From assembly GCA_023138975.1 (NCBI GenBank), contig JAGLON010000013.1, forward strand, positions 62,001 to 126,000: a stretch of DNA of 64,000 nt, in the 5' to 3' direction. This document shows positions 54,177-63,308 of the stretch, piece after piece; the first letter of the stretch is position 1; the number at the start of each line of letters is the position of its first letter. The stretch is from Candidatus Zixiibacteriota bacterium. Lineage in GTDB: Bacteria > Zixibacteria > MSB-5A5 > GN15 > JAAZOE01. The position numbers and the translations under genes were made by a program. The notes under the pieces were generated by a model. It did not search any database and had not been told where the DNA came from. It was given only the letters and a program-made list of their open reading frames with translations.

Positions 54177-55364
54177 TTATAATGGGCAGTCTGTGCAAGG
54201 AGCCGGGCCACCTCGGTAGGCATAATTGATAATATACACCGCATCAGCGACATTACAAAATCCATCGCAGTTGACATCGCCACAGACAGGACCTTGTAAT
54301 GTATCGCAAACATCTCCAATTCCATCGCCATCACTATCAGCCTGGTCTGTGTTTGCCATATTGGGACAATTATCAACATCACCGCAAATTGTATCCTCAT
54401 CGATATCATTGTCAGCATCATTAGGGCAGGCATCACAGATGTCGCCGATATCATCACCATCGGTATCAGTGTAGTCCTCGCTTGATATAAGAGGGCAATT
54501 ATCACAGGCATCACCATGGCTGTCACCGTCGTAATTAGCCTGGTTGGGATTATATGTATCAAGGCAATTATCGAAGGCATCAAACACACCGTCACCGTCG
54601 CTATCACTATTGAAGACAACATCGGTAACATAAGAAATACCAGGAATCGCGGCTTCATGATTAGGCCGGTTTTTTGTCAAAACCACTATATTACTTGGTA
54701 AAACCTGTGTTGTGTCGAACAAAATCTCCTGTTCTTCTGTAGCGTTGACATCTTCCACATGAAACCAAGCCGAGGCAACATGGAAATCTCCCGGACCTGT
54801 CATGCCATCGTTAACCACCGTAGATAATGCAAAAAATACTGTTTGGGCGGGATTATCTATAATACCGCGCTGGACATCAAATACCTCACCAAGAGGAGTT
54901 GGAAAGGTAACCGAATCACATATGACCTCTGATGTTGAACAGGAAAATTGCACAGGGAAGGAAATACCGTATACATGTTCATCTGTCTTGACTGATAATC
55001 TCACCTCACAATCCTTCACACCTATTGGGAATAATCCTCCAGCCATAATGACACTATCAGATGTCACCTCTATTGAAGTATCCGGCACGGTTTCACAGAT
55101 GAACGATCCCCCAAAAAACAAGGAGTCAATTAAGGTCAAATTGTCATTCAGAGTTATACCTGGTATTTGATCGATATCCGCCATTTCCAAAAATGGCGGC
55201 GGCGCACCGGTGGAAAACAGGTAATTCAACTCGTAAGTAACATCCATTACGTTGATGGTACTATCGTCATTAACATCACCGCACATTTGGGCGCTGACAG
55301 TACCGCAAACGAAAAGTAGGATAAACAGTATCAGCAATGGTTTTAATAATTTATGAAGGCACAT
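54177..55364 (-). CDS. Secreted protein with dockerin-like ends, cohesin-like and calcium-binding repeats
   Basis: 395 residues. Signal peptide (about 1-25, ends VSA-QM). Residues 26-75 contain a dockerin-like unit (CGDVNDDSTINVMDVTYELN). The middle (about 95-230) is a beta-sandwich reminiscent of a cohesin/ beta-sandwich adhesin domain (VYGISFPVQFSCSTSEVICD). Thrombospondin type-3-like repeats follow (DSDGDGVFDAFDNC, NYDGDSHGDACDNCP, DTDGDDIGDICDACP). The C-terminus is a dockerin-like unit, GDVNCDGFCNVADAVYIINY, ending GGPAPCTDCPL. Likely extracellular and calcium-stabilised; partner unknown. GGGGGAG precedes ATG. Confidence 0.8.
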   Translation of the reverse strand: MCLHKLLKPLLILFILLFVCGTVSAQMCGDVNDDSTINVMDVTYELNYLFSTGAPPPFLEMADIDQIPGITLNDNLTLIDSLFFGGSFICETVPDTSIEVTSDSVIMAGGLFPIGVKDCEVRLSVKTDEHVYGISFPVQFSCSTSEVICDSVTFPTPLGEVFDVQRGIIDNPAQTVFFALSTVVNDGMTGPGDFHVASAWFHVEDVNATEEQEILFDTTQVLPSNIVVLTKNRPNHEAAIPGISYVTDVVFNSDSDGDGVFDAFDNCLDTYNPNQANYDGDSHGDACDNCPLISSEDYTDTDGDDIGDICDACPNDADNDIDEDTICGDVDNCPNMANTDQADSDGDGIGDVCDTLQGPVCGDVNCDGFCNVADAVYIINYAYRGGPAPCTDCPL

Positions 55365-55452
55365 AGTACTCCCCCGTGAGTAGTTGATTATTTTTGGAAC
55401 AGTTAAACAAACAATAAGTAAAAATGAACAAGTTAATTGTTTAATTGATTAT

Positions 55453-55481
55453 AATATATCTTATTTTGTCCACGATGTCAA
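55453..55481 (-). promoter_or_regulatory. Promoter of the dockerin-like gene
   Basis: Minus-strand TTGACA (complement of 55476-55481), exactly 17 bp, TATATT (complement of 55453-55458). The leader to the ATG at 55364 is about 80 bases. Confidence 0.8.
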
Positions 55482-55572
55482 AGTGTTTTATTTGAGGTAT
55501 TGAGATAGCAGGTCTTATAAATTAGTGTGTGAATATAATGCGGGATAAAAGCACAAACGGTTATTTGCTTAT

Positions 55573-58500
55573 TTACGCTTTGTCAAGTTCCTCACGTACA
55601 GCGACTCCGAGTGTTTTAACGGTATAAGGTTTTTTAAGGAAACTTCCCGCTCCGTGAGCAAGTAGTTTATCAACTCGCTCAGTAACAGAATACCCGCTGA
55701 CGACAATAGCTTTTTGATTTGGATTAATCCGAAGAATTTCGAGATAGGTATCGAGTCCATCGAACCCGCTTTCCATTATCATATCAAGGATAACAATATC
55801 TACCGAATGATTCTGCAAAAACTTAATCGCTTCCCTTCCGCTATCGACAGTATTGACTTTATACCCGAGACTTGACATGATCTCCGAACCCAGGTCTCTT
55901 TGTTCCTCAATATCATCAACAATCAACAATACCTCACAGCCAGTAAGTTTTTTATTTTCTTCGGAAACCTTATTTTCCTGCTCATCAGAAACCGGGAAGT
56001 AAATCTGAAATTCTGTCCCCTCGCCTACTTCCGAAAGAATATCAATGCCACCATTGTGGTCATTGATTATACCATAGACAACTGCTAGACCAAGTCCGCT
56101 GCCGCTCGTACCCATTTTCTTTTTAGAGTAATACGGTTCAAATATGCGCCTAATATCAGCCTTGGCTATTCCCATTCCAGTATCACAAACTCTGAGAACC
56201 GAGTATTTTCCTACGGGTATTTTAGTATTTAATCCAGCCGGTTGTAAAAGTTCTTTATAGCCCGTTTCAATGTATAGCTTTCCGCCATCGGGCATCGCGT
56301 CAATAGCATTAACAATTAGATTCATAATAACTTTTGACAGATGTGGACTCGAACCATTTATCAGCGGCAATTCCGAGTCAAGACGATAAGTTACCGAGAC
56401 ATCCGGATTAGTTTCACATTTTTTCTCATATCCCGCCGATTCAAGATACTGATTAACTACATCATTGATGTTAATCGGCTGCATCTCATAGCGTCCACGG
56501 CGGGCCAGGGACAGCAAATCCTGGATAATATCAGCGGCACCTTGTGCGGAATTACCCATTTTTTCTATCTGCTTTCGATAGGGACTGTCGTCCGGGAGTT
56601 TCATTAGAAGTAATTCAGGGTATCCGACCAAAGGTCCCAGCATATTGTTAAGATCATGAGCCACTCCGCCGGCTAAGACTCCAATAGCTTCCACTCTCTC
56701 AGCATGCTGGAGTTTTTCCTTGAGTGCTTGTTCATGTTTTTCAGCTTTGAGCCGATTGAAGTTTGACAGAATAGCAGCAATCTGGCTGGCAATTTCCCCG
56801 ATGAATTTAATTTCATCGCCTTGCCATTCCCGAGGAAAATTAGTGTCTTCACTACATATAACGCCGACAACCTCCCCGGCTACACTTATCGCACCATCCA
56901 ATATCGACACGACTCCGGCTACGGGCAGATATGAGCCAGCAAATTCAGCAGTCCTCTCATCATCCAATATATTTTTGCAATCTATAATCCTATCCGTTTG
57001 CAACGCCTTAAAATATTGAGGATAATCAACAATTCTAAGTACTTGCCCGCTTGAATGGTCATTGGCACTTTGCAAATACTCATCGATACAAAAAAGATTA
57101 GTCTTTTTAGAATTAAACAACCATATACTTACACGTTCTACATCAAGAACTTCACTGACTAACCGTGTTATAACAGTCGCCAGCTCCGAGTAATCTTTAT
57201 TCACATTCATCTCATAGGCGGCTATTTCAGTAATTGCTACTCTTTGCTTCTGTAAACGAATTACTCTGGCTTGCTCTTTTTCTTCAGTAAGTTTACGCTC
57301 GGTTATATTTCTAAAAAAGATACAGTTATATGCAATACCATCAAAATTAATGAAATTAGCAGTTAGTTCTACTGGAACAATGACACCTGACTTCATCCGC
57401 ATGCGAGATTCTTTTGTGAACAGCCCCAATGTTTTAGAGTCTTCCCAAATTTGGTTCCAGGATTCTTTCTTAATATTGGCATTGATTTCATATGAGTAAA
57501 GCTGCACTAGTTCTTTTTTGGTGTAGCCAAGCATATTTCCAGCAGATTCATTAGCGTATCTTATTCGTCCCTCATGTGTAATCCATAGGGCTCCGTCAAC
57601 TGCGTTTTCGATAGCGAATTGAGTTAATTCAGCTTTCCGCTCCGCTTTGTAACGTTTGGTTATGTCGTCCAATGTGATGATATAATCAGTATCATATTCA
57701 GAATCGCCGGAAACTCGTTTCAAATAAATATCATATATTCTTTTGTTTTCACCATCGCCTATCGAATAGCTATTCAAACTCCTGCTGTTATTCTCAGTAA
57801 TAAGTTTTATGAAAAGCTGAGCCAAATTTTCGAATATCTCTTCCGGGAAAACAAATTCAATAGAGTTGTTTAGTAGCGAATTCGTTTCTTCTATTTCAGG
57901 ATAATGATGCTTGAGAATACATATTCCCGCAGAATTTATTTTCTTTAGACAATTATTACTTCCAAACGCAAACACACCCTGTTTGACATTATTGAGAATG
58001 TCAACATACCAATCGCCCAATTTCTGGACTTCCATAAATTGGTAGGAATTTGATATTAACGGCGTGATTGTATTAATAAGTGTTTCCAGAAGGTCGAGTT
58101 CATCTTTCCCATAGTTTTTGGTTGTTACCTTTGATCCCAGACCGATAATTCCCAGCAAGTTTTCAGAATGGACAACAGGAGCTATTAATTGCACACCGCA
58201 TTCGGCCATAATATTTTTATAGGTTTTACAAGCCGATTGGTCATCAATGTTATTTACAAATACAGGATTTGGATTGGCGATAAGGTAGTTGCAAAACTCG
58301 GGAGTTAAAACCAGCGAGGCCAATTGTTTGTCGGTAATAAATTTGCCCGTTCCTAAAAAAACAGTTTTTGAATTGATTGATTCAGGGAGCTTAAAAATCG
58401 AAAAAGCACTTGATACCGATAATTGACCAGACAGAGTAAACAATACGGTATGAATTAGCTGTTGGAATTCAGGTTTTTTTGCAAACTGACGAGTCAGTTT

Positions 58501-58581
58501 GGCTAAGGCATCCAAAGCCAATTGCGATTTCTCAACCGTAAGAATTTTCCAGGTCGATTGTTTTGTGCTCTTATTGGACAT
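55573..58581 (-). CDS. GAF-PAS hybrid histidine kinase with receiver domain
   Basis: 1002 residues. N-terminal GAF domain (about 20-185), a central PAS domain (about 325-430; RIRYANESAGNMLGYTKKE), a second GAF (about 445-620), HisKA with GVAHDLNNMLGPLVGYPELL (phospho-His), HATPase_c with NLIVNAIDAM, DTGMGIAK and GSGLGLAVVYG, and a C-terminal receiver domain (LLIVDDIEEQRDLG, phospho-Asp in IVILDMIME, VSGYS, KKPYT). Soluble hybrid kinase that can keep or relay phosphate. It starts 11 bases after the STAS gene, apparently the last gene of the partner-switching operon. Confidence 0.9.
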   Translation of the reverse strand: MSNKSTKQSTWKILTVEKSQLALDALAKLTRQFAKKPEFQQLIHTVLFTLSGQLSVSSAFSIFKLPESINSKTVFLGTGKFITDKQLASLVLTPEFCNYLIANPNPVFVNNIDDQSACKTYKNIMAECGVQLIAPVVHSENLLGIIGLGSKVTTKNYGKDELDLLETLINTITPLISNSYQFMEVQKLGDWYVDILNNVKQGVFAFGSNNCLKKINSAGICILKHHYPEIEETNSLLNNSIEFVFPEEIFENLAQLFIKLITENNSRSLNSYSIGDGENKRIYDIYLKRVSGDSEYDTDYIITLDDITKRYKAERKAELTQFAIENAVDGALWITHEGRIRYANESAGNMLGYTKKELVQLYSYEINANIKKESWNQIWEDSKTLGLFTKESRMRMKSGVIVPVELTANFINFDGIAYNCIFFRNITERKLTEEKEQARVIRLQKQRVAITEIAAYEMNVNKDYSELATVITRLVSEVLDVERVSIWLFNSKKTNLFCIDEYLQSANDHSSGQVLRIVDYPQYFKALQTDRIIDCKNILDDERTAEFAGSYLPVAGVVSILDGAISVAGEVVGVICSEDTNFPREWQGDEIKFIGEIASQIAAILSNFNRLKAEKHEQALKEKLQHAERVEAIGVLAGGVAHDLNNMLGPLVGYPELLLMKLPDDSPYRKQIEKMGNSAQGAADIIQDLLSLARRGRYEMQPININDVVNQYLESAGYEKKCETNPDVSVTYRLDSELPLINGSSPHLSKVIMNLIVNAIDAMPDGGKLYIETGYKELLQPAGLNTKIPVGKYSVLRVCDTGMGIAKADIRRIFEPYYSKKKMGTSGSGLGLAVVYGIINDHNGGIDILSEVGEGTEFQIYFPVSDEQENKVSEENKKLTGCEVLLIVDDIEEQRDLGSEIMSSLGYKVNTVDSGREAIKFLQNHSVDIVILDMIMESGFDGLDTYLEILRINPNQKAIVVSGYSVTERVDKLLAHGAGSFLKKPYTVKTLGVAVREELDKA

Positions 58582-58592
58582 ATTTAAGGCTC

Positions 58593-58949
58593 TTATTTGC
58601 TCGTTTCCCGGGAAAGAGTTAGTGCTGTTTCTTTATCTTTCGCTATTGTTAAATAATCATCTAAATCAAGCACTGACAGGATATGCTCTATAGTCGGGGA
58701 TAACCCGCATAGTATTATTTCTCCACCATTTTCTCGAGACGTTTCGACCGTACCTATTATTGAACCGACACCCGCAGAAGATAAAAACTCCAACTTCTGC
58801 ATATCGATAATTATCCTAAAATGACCCTTACTCTGCTTTTCAGCAATTACCTCAAACATCTCATGAGCATTGTTATTATCTAACTCCGAGCCGGTTACAA
58901 TCACTGCTGTATAATCGTCAATAATCTCAGAAGAAATACTCTGATCCAC
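58593..58949 (-). CDS. STAS-domain anti-sigma factor antagonist (RsbV/SpoIIAA-like)
   Basis: About 118 residues. The STAS core has IIIDMQKLEFLSSAGVGSII, with the conserved phospho-Ser (SSAGVG). The start is uncertain: TTG 58973 would overlap the preceding gene by 20 bases, while GTG 58949 has TTGGAG upstream, 7-8 bases away; I chose GTG. It should be phosphorylated by the kinase part of the previous gene product and dephosphorylated by the PP2C phosphatase further upstream. Confidence 0.88.
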   Translation of the reverse strand: MDQSISSEIIDDYTAVIVTGSELDNNNAHEMFEVIAEKQSKGHFRIIIDMQKLEFLSSAGVGSIIGTVETSRENGGEIILCGLSPTIEHILSVLDLDDYLTIAKDKETALTLSRETSK

Positions 58950-58953
58950 GGTT

Positions 58954-59718
58954 TCACTCCAACTCTTTTTCAAGCGTTAAGACATTGATAACATTATCGA
59001 GACGCTTATAGTCAATTGTTGAAAGCAGGCGATGAATCAATTCCAGACCAAAGCCCCGCTTTTGTTTGCTTAATCCCGCCTGATGCGGATTAAATCCGAT
59101 TTGAAAGCCGGAAATATCGAACGGCTTACCGGAATCAGCAAACACCATAGTAATTTTTGATTCGTTTTTTCGAGCTGTAAAAACGATAAGCTCTTTATCA
59201 GTAATCCCTGAATGGTTCCTAATGTTGGTAGCAACTTCATAGAAAACTGTTTTAAGTTCAAACTCAGCAATTTCAGTCAGGCCGTAAACCTTTATAAACT
59301 CCAGAAACCTCACCATGGCAAGGTTAATGTTGTCCACGTCGGCCATAAATTCATCGGCGTAAGTGCTGGTATATTCGCTTGAAATCGAGCGTACCGCCTT
59401 ACGCATTCTGGTTTTAATTGTATCATGGTCAAACATGAAAAGATCATGCAAATCCATAAGCTTTAAGACACGAATCAGCCCCTCCGAAGGTGACGCAATA
59501 GAAATTTCTACACCGGCTTCTTTGCAATATAGATATGCAAGCCAAAGGGCGTTAATATGGCTGGAGGTAACCTGTTCGAGCCCGGAACAGTCTACTGCAA
59601 TTAAATCCGGTTTCTCATCAATCATATCCAGTATCTCGTTTTCAAACACTCCCAAGACCTTAACGGATACCTCTCTCGGCAAATCGACCGTACGTAATTT
59701 GGCGGCTCTAATTTCCAC
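58954..59718 (-). CDS. STAS-HATPase fusion (antagonist-like domain joined to RsbW-like kinase)
   Basis: 254 residues. Residues 1-105 are a STAS-like domain (VDCSGLEQVTSSHINALWLA, with a candidate phospho-Ser pair). Residues about 120-254 are an RsbW/SpoIIAB-type GHKL kinase: N box FYEVATNIRNHSG, G1 ADSGKPFDI, G2 RGFGLELIHRL. In the standard system antagonist and kinase are separate proteins; here both are in one chain, with an additional free STAS protein next door. The start is GTG, overlapping the phosphatase stop by 11 bases. Confidence 0.85.
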   Translation of the reverse strand: MEIRAAKLRTVDLPREVSVKVLGVFENEILDMIDEKPDLIAVDCSGLEQVTSSHINALWLAYLYCKEAGVEISIASPSEGLIRVLKLMDLHDLFMFDHDTIKTRMRKAVRSISSEYTSTYADEFMADVDNINLAMVRFLEFIKVYGLTEIAEFELKTVFYEVATNIRNHSGITDKELIVFTARKNESKITMVFADSGKPFDISGFQIGFNPHQAGLSKQKRGFGLELIHRLLSTIDYKRLDNVINVLTLEKELE

Positions 59719-61306
59719 TGACTAAGACCCCATTTTCTTCACTTGATTTAATTATTTGCTGTCCGTTCCATTTCATCGCCAACAGAGTGATATCGTCATA
59801 TTGTTCAGCTGAACCAACAAAGCTGCTATGGTTGGCAATAATCGTTTCTATCAGTTCCTCAGAAGTCTGCTGATTATAGTTCTTTACTATATCAACAAAT
59901 CGGTCCATTCCAAATTCCTCTTTAGTCTCATTTTGAGCTTCATTGATACCGTCAGAATATTGAATTAGCCAATCTTTCGACCCCAAGTCGATTTCCCCGA
60001 CTTCAATGCGTTTATCAAAGTGTACCGGAGGCATCATACCCAATGGAAAGCCTTTGGTTTTAATTAACTCTACTATATTTTTTTCAGAATTATAGTGAAT
60101 CAACGGGTTGTGCCCGGCTGACGCGAATGAAAATTGTCCGGTATTCTTATCTAAAATCCCAATAAACATGGTAACGAACATGCCTTTTTTTATGCTTTTA
60201 AGCAGTTCTTCATTGACCCGTGAAAGAATCTGATCTGGGCGAGTGAATATCGTTGCACTATGTCTAACAATATCGCGTGTCATCAGCATAACCAACATGC
60301 CCGGTAAGGATTTACCCGAAACATCGGCCACCAGAAATCCTATTTTGTCCGCACCTATATCTAAAAAATCGTAGTAGTCTCCACCAACTTCCTTGGCGCT
60401 GGCGTAATATCCTGAAAAATTAAAAACTGATTCGCAGGGAAAAGACTTTGGGAGAATATTGGCCTGAAGTTCATGCGCTATTTCAAATTCCCGAGTTATT
60501 CGCTCCTTTTCAATTTTCTCCTGTTGGGCTGAATTAAGCTTTATACCCATCACGCGCAGAGTCTCAGCCAGATAACCGAACTCATTTGAAGATTTCAGCG
60601 GAATATTGACTTCGATATTCTCGTAATCAATACTCTTCAGGTTATCTGTTATAACACTCACTGGCTGGAGTTTCCGGTTTACAATCAGCATCGTGAGGGG
60701 CAGTCCAATCAATAGCATTATGACAGTTATTGAAACAACGGAGAAAATTGATGCTTGTCGGGCAGCAGTGATCTTGTCGTCGGTTGAAGCAATCCCCAGG
60801 TATCCAAGAATGAGATCGTTTTCCTTAATTGGGATTGTCACCAGCAGAGTATTCTCTTCGACGGCAAACGCTTCTCCAGGCCTAAGAATTTCTTTATGAG
60901 TACGAGTCTTCACCGGTATCATTTTTTTGCCGGTTACTACATTTTTAATATCGGTATGAGCCAAATAGCTCATATCTTTTCCGGTAATACCAACCCATTT
61001 TATATCCGGATTATCGTCGATTAGTTTTTTGCAAATATTGTTCAGCATCAGCGCATCAGGACCATTCGCGCTGATAATATGTTTACCGGCCGGTCCGGAA
61101 TATGATCGGGCTTGAACTAAAAGTGTTTCAATGACGTGTCGAGTCGTTTCATTTACGAATTTATCAGTAATAACATAACCGGTAACAGCCATGAGAAGCA
61201 GGATCATGACAGAAACGTAAACAGAAAATTCCACTCTAATGGATTTCCTGAACTGGTTTGGCTGCGGCCAATCCCGGTTTGCCTCATTTCGTTCATCTGG
61301 CTTCAT
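59708..61306 (-). CDS. Membrane PP2C-type phosphatase (RsbU/SpoIIE-like) with HAMP
   Basis: About 532 residues from ATG 61306, which has GCAGGA upstream and overlaps the previous gene's end by 14 bases (the ORF opens at 61360). Two membrane segments (about 27-48, VSVMILLLMAVTGYVI, and near 200, IFSVVSITVIMLLIGLPLTM) enclose a periplasmic sensory region with a dCACHE/PAS-like look, then HAMP and the SpoIIE phosphatase domain, with GGDYYDFLDIG, LVADVSGKSLPG and YSDGINEAQN giving the acidic metal ligands. It should dephosphorylate STAS proteins in response to an envelope signal. Confidence 0.9.
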   Translation of the reverse strand: MKPDERNEANRDWPQPNQFRKSIRVEFSVYVSVMILLLMAVTGYVITDKFVNETTRHVIETLLVQARSYSGPAGKHIISANGPDALMLNNICKKLIDDNPDIKWVGITGKDMSYLAHTDIKNVVTGKKMIPVKTRTHKEILRPGEAFAVEENTLLVTIPIKENDLILGYLGIASTDDKITAARQASIFSVVSITVIMLLIGLPLTMLIVNRKLQPVSVITDNLKSIDYENIEVNIPLKSSNEFGYLAETLRVMGIKLNSAQQEKIEKERITREFEIAHELQANILPKSFPCESVFNFSGYYASAKEVGGDYYDFLDIGADKIGFLVADVSGKSLPGMLVMLMTRDIVRHSATIFTRPDQILSRVNEELLKSIKKGMFVTMFIGILDKNTGQFSFASAGHNPLIHYNSEKNIVELIKTKGFPLGMMPPVHFDKRIEVGEIDLGSKDWLIQYSDGINEAQNETKEEFGMDRFVDIVKNYNQQTSEELIETIIANHSSFVGSAEQYDDITLLAMKWNGQQIIKSSEENGVLVSGN

Positions 61307-63308
61307 ATGATAATTCCTGCAATTTCTTAATCTCCGCTTCGGTTCTTTGGATGTAGTCACTTATTTCATAGTTTTCCGGATCCAGTTGAGCCGCCTTTTG
61401 CCAAACAATAACCGCATCGGACAGTTTATTATTGCCGTAAAGATCAACACCGACATATTTATAGGCATTAACCAGGTATTCACGTATCGATTGATACCCG
61501 GGAGCAAGGTTCTCTACCCGTTCCCAATTTTGAATTGCCGCGACCAGATCACCGTTGCGGAAATACTCCTGTCCGGAATCATATAGCTGCTTTATTTCTT
61601 TGAGCATCTTATCGCCAATCGGCTGCTGCCTTTTTGCGATAGTTTTTCCTTTCGCTCGAGTCTGTTGAGCGACACGGGTATTAATCTGAGATTTCATTTG
61701 CAGACACCAATGATGCCCAGGATAAATAACCAGAGCTGAGTCAATTGCATTGAGCGCCTTTCGGAAATTCTGACTATCATATTCATCAGCCGCGGAGGCA
61801 CGCCACTGCTCAAAGTAAGCTTTCTTACTAATCGTTTGAACAGCCAGATTATCGGGTGATAAACGCCTAAGCTCTTCAAGAATAATCAAAGCTTCCCGGC
61901 TCCTCCCGTAACTAATCAGCGAATCAGCAACCAATAGCTGCTGCTGCAGCTGCTCCTCGGCAGTATATATTCTATTCAGCTCTGTATCGATCTGTTGCAA
62001 CAAAATTCGGGCATCAGTAGAGTTAGGCATTTCATTGAGAGCAATGCCGGCAAAGTACTTTGCAGTCGCATAATCACCACTGCCAAGTTTAATAGATGCT
62101 GAATCCATATACTCATTATAATTTTTAAGCCGCATCAGATTATCAAGACGTTCTCGGGTCTGATTGACGAGACCGGCGATTTGAGTTGTATCTGTGTTAC
62201 TACTGCGAGCCAAGAATAATGCCCGGTCAAAACTGTTTGCGGCTTCAACTATTTCACCGGTCTCAAGTAAATTAGTACCGTCGTCAACTAATTGATGAAT
62301 CAAATCCAAATTCCGCTGACTCATTTGCTGCTGCATCAAGCTCTGGAACTCATTTTCTCTAGCTTGGGCTCTCAGCTGACGTTTTGTCGAAATGGTAGAA
62401 CCGAAAGATGTCGAAAGCGTGAGTGTATGAAGTGAGCCCAAGTCTCTATCTAACAGAGCATAATCAAAAGTGAAGCCTCGATATGAAACGCCTAATCCAG
62501 CCGATGGATTACTTTTACGCAGACCGGCCCGTAAAAACAGAATTGAATCAAATGAGTATTCTACACCAAAGTTGAAGGAGGGAGCAACGTAATCAAACTT
62601 ATTCGCGTTAACCGCCAGAATGACTTGCTGATTCCAAGACTTAAATGTATTTAGGCCGCACGTGACTCCAAATTCAGCGCCTATCGGATACTTTGCCGTA
62701 GCATTAACGAGTTTAAAGCCCGGGCGAATAAGATTTCTTGCTCCAGCGTTTATAGAAATGAAGGATAATTTTCTACCATTGAAATTTATCTTTCGCGTAA
62801 CTGACACATTCAAACCCGGTGTAGACGACGCCTTGTACGTATCAAGGCTGTGGTGTTCCATAACAATCGAGACACCAAGCTGGTAATCAGATATCACTCG
62901 TGCGTAGGCCAGATAGATTCCGATCCGACTATCTGAGAATGTTCCCAGCGAAAGGTTGCCGGCATCGGTTCTTTCGATATTATTTATCCCTAAGTGAAAT
63001 ACTCCGAAACCGAAAGAGCCGTAATCCAATGTTGGAATTGCCAATCCAAAATACTGTAGTGATGCATCAGCATCAAATAGACTGGTATGGAAGCCGGAGA
63101 AGGAATATGTTTCCGCAGTCGCCAGTCGGGCCGGATTCCAAAACACCGCCGTAGAAGGGCTGCAATCAGCTATATTCGCTCCGCCCATTGATAAATCCCG
63201 GCTGCCGGTTCCCAGGCTGAACGGGGATCTCGTTCCACCGTCATCGCTTGCGCCCATAGCCGCGGTGAGGAAGCACAGGCACAATATGAATAGCCGTATA
63301 TTCTTCAT
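61293..63308 (-). CDS. PorV/PorQ-like outer-membrane protein with C-terminal TPR repeats
   Basis: 671 residues from ATG 63308 (ATGA overlap with the previous stop). Signal peptide (about 1-20, ends AMGA). The N-terminal ~310 residues match the PorV/PorQ/UPF0164 family (FSLGTGSRDLSMGGANIAD, TAVFWNPARLA), FadL-like barrels linked to type IX secretion. The remainder is helical with TPR-like repeats (GDYATAKYFAGIALNEMP, GDLVAAIQNWERVENLAPG) and an extensive Gln-rich coiled-coil. A PorV-TPR fusion is unusual. It is co-oriented and overlapping with the phosphatase gene. Confidence 0.82.
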   Translation of the reverse strand: MKNIRLFILCLCFLTAAMGASDDGGTRSPFSLGTGSRDLSMGGANIADCSPSTAVFWNPARLATAETYSFSGFHTSLFDADASLQYFGLAIPTLDYGSFGFGVFHLGINNIERTDAGNLSLGTFSDSRIGIYLAYARVISDYQLGVSIVMEHHSLDTYKASSTPGLNVSVTRKINFNGRKLSFISINAGARNLIRPGFKLVNATAKYPIGAEFGVTCGLNTFKSWNQQVILAVNANKFDYVAPSFNFGVEYSFDSILFLRAGLRKSNPSAGLGVSYRGFTFDYALLDRDLGSLHTLTLSTSFGSTISTKRQLRAQARENEFQSLMQQQMSQRNLDLIHQLVDDGTNLLETGEIVEAANSFDRALFLARSSNTDTTQIAGLVNQTRERLDNLMRLKNYNEYMDSASIKLGSGDYATAKYFAGIALNEMPNSTDARILLQQIDTELNRIYTAEEQLQQQLLVADSLISYGRSREALIILEELRRLSPDNLAVQTISKKAYFEQWRASAADEYDSQNFRKALNAIDSALVIYPGHHWCLQMKSQINTRVAQQTRAKGKTIAKRQQPIGDKMLKEIKQLYDSGQEYFRNGDLVAAIQNWERVENLAPGYQSIREYLVNAYKYVGVDLYGNNKLSDAVIVWQKAAQLDPENYEISDYIQRTEAEIKKLQELSYEAR

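Noticed and set aside
54177..55364. True cellulosome component
   Set aside because: Dockerin-like motifs alone, without scaffoldin, glycoside hydrolases or CBMs in the window, do not support a cellulosome.
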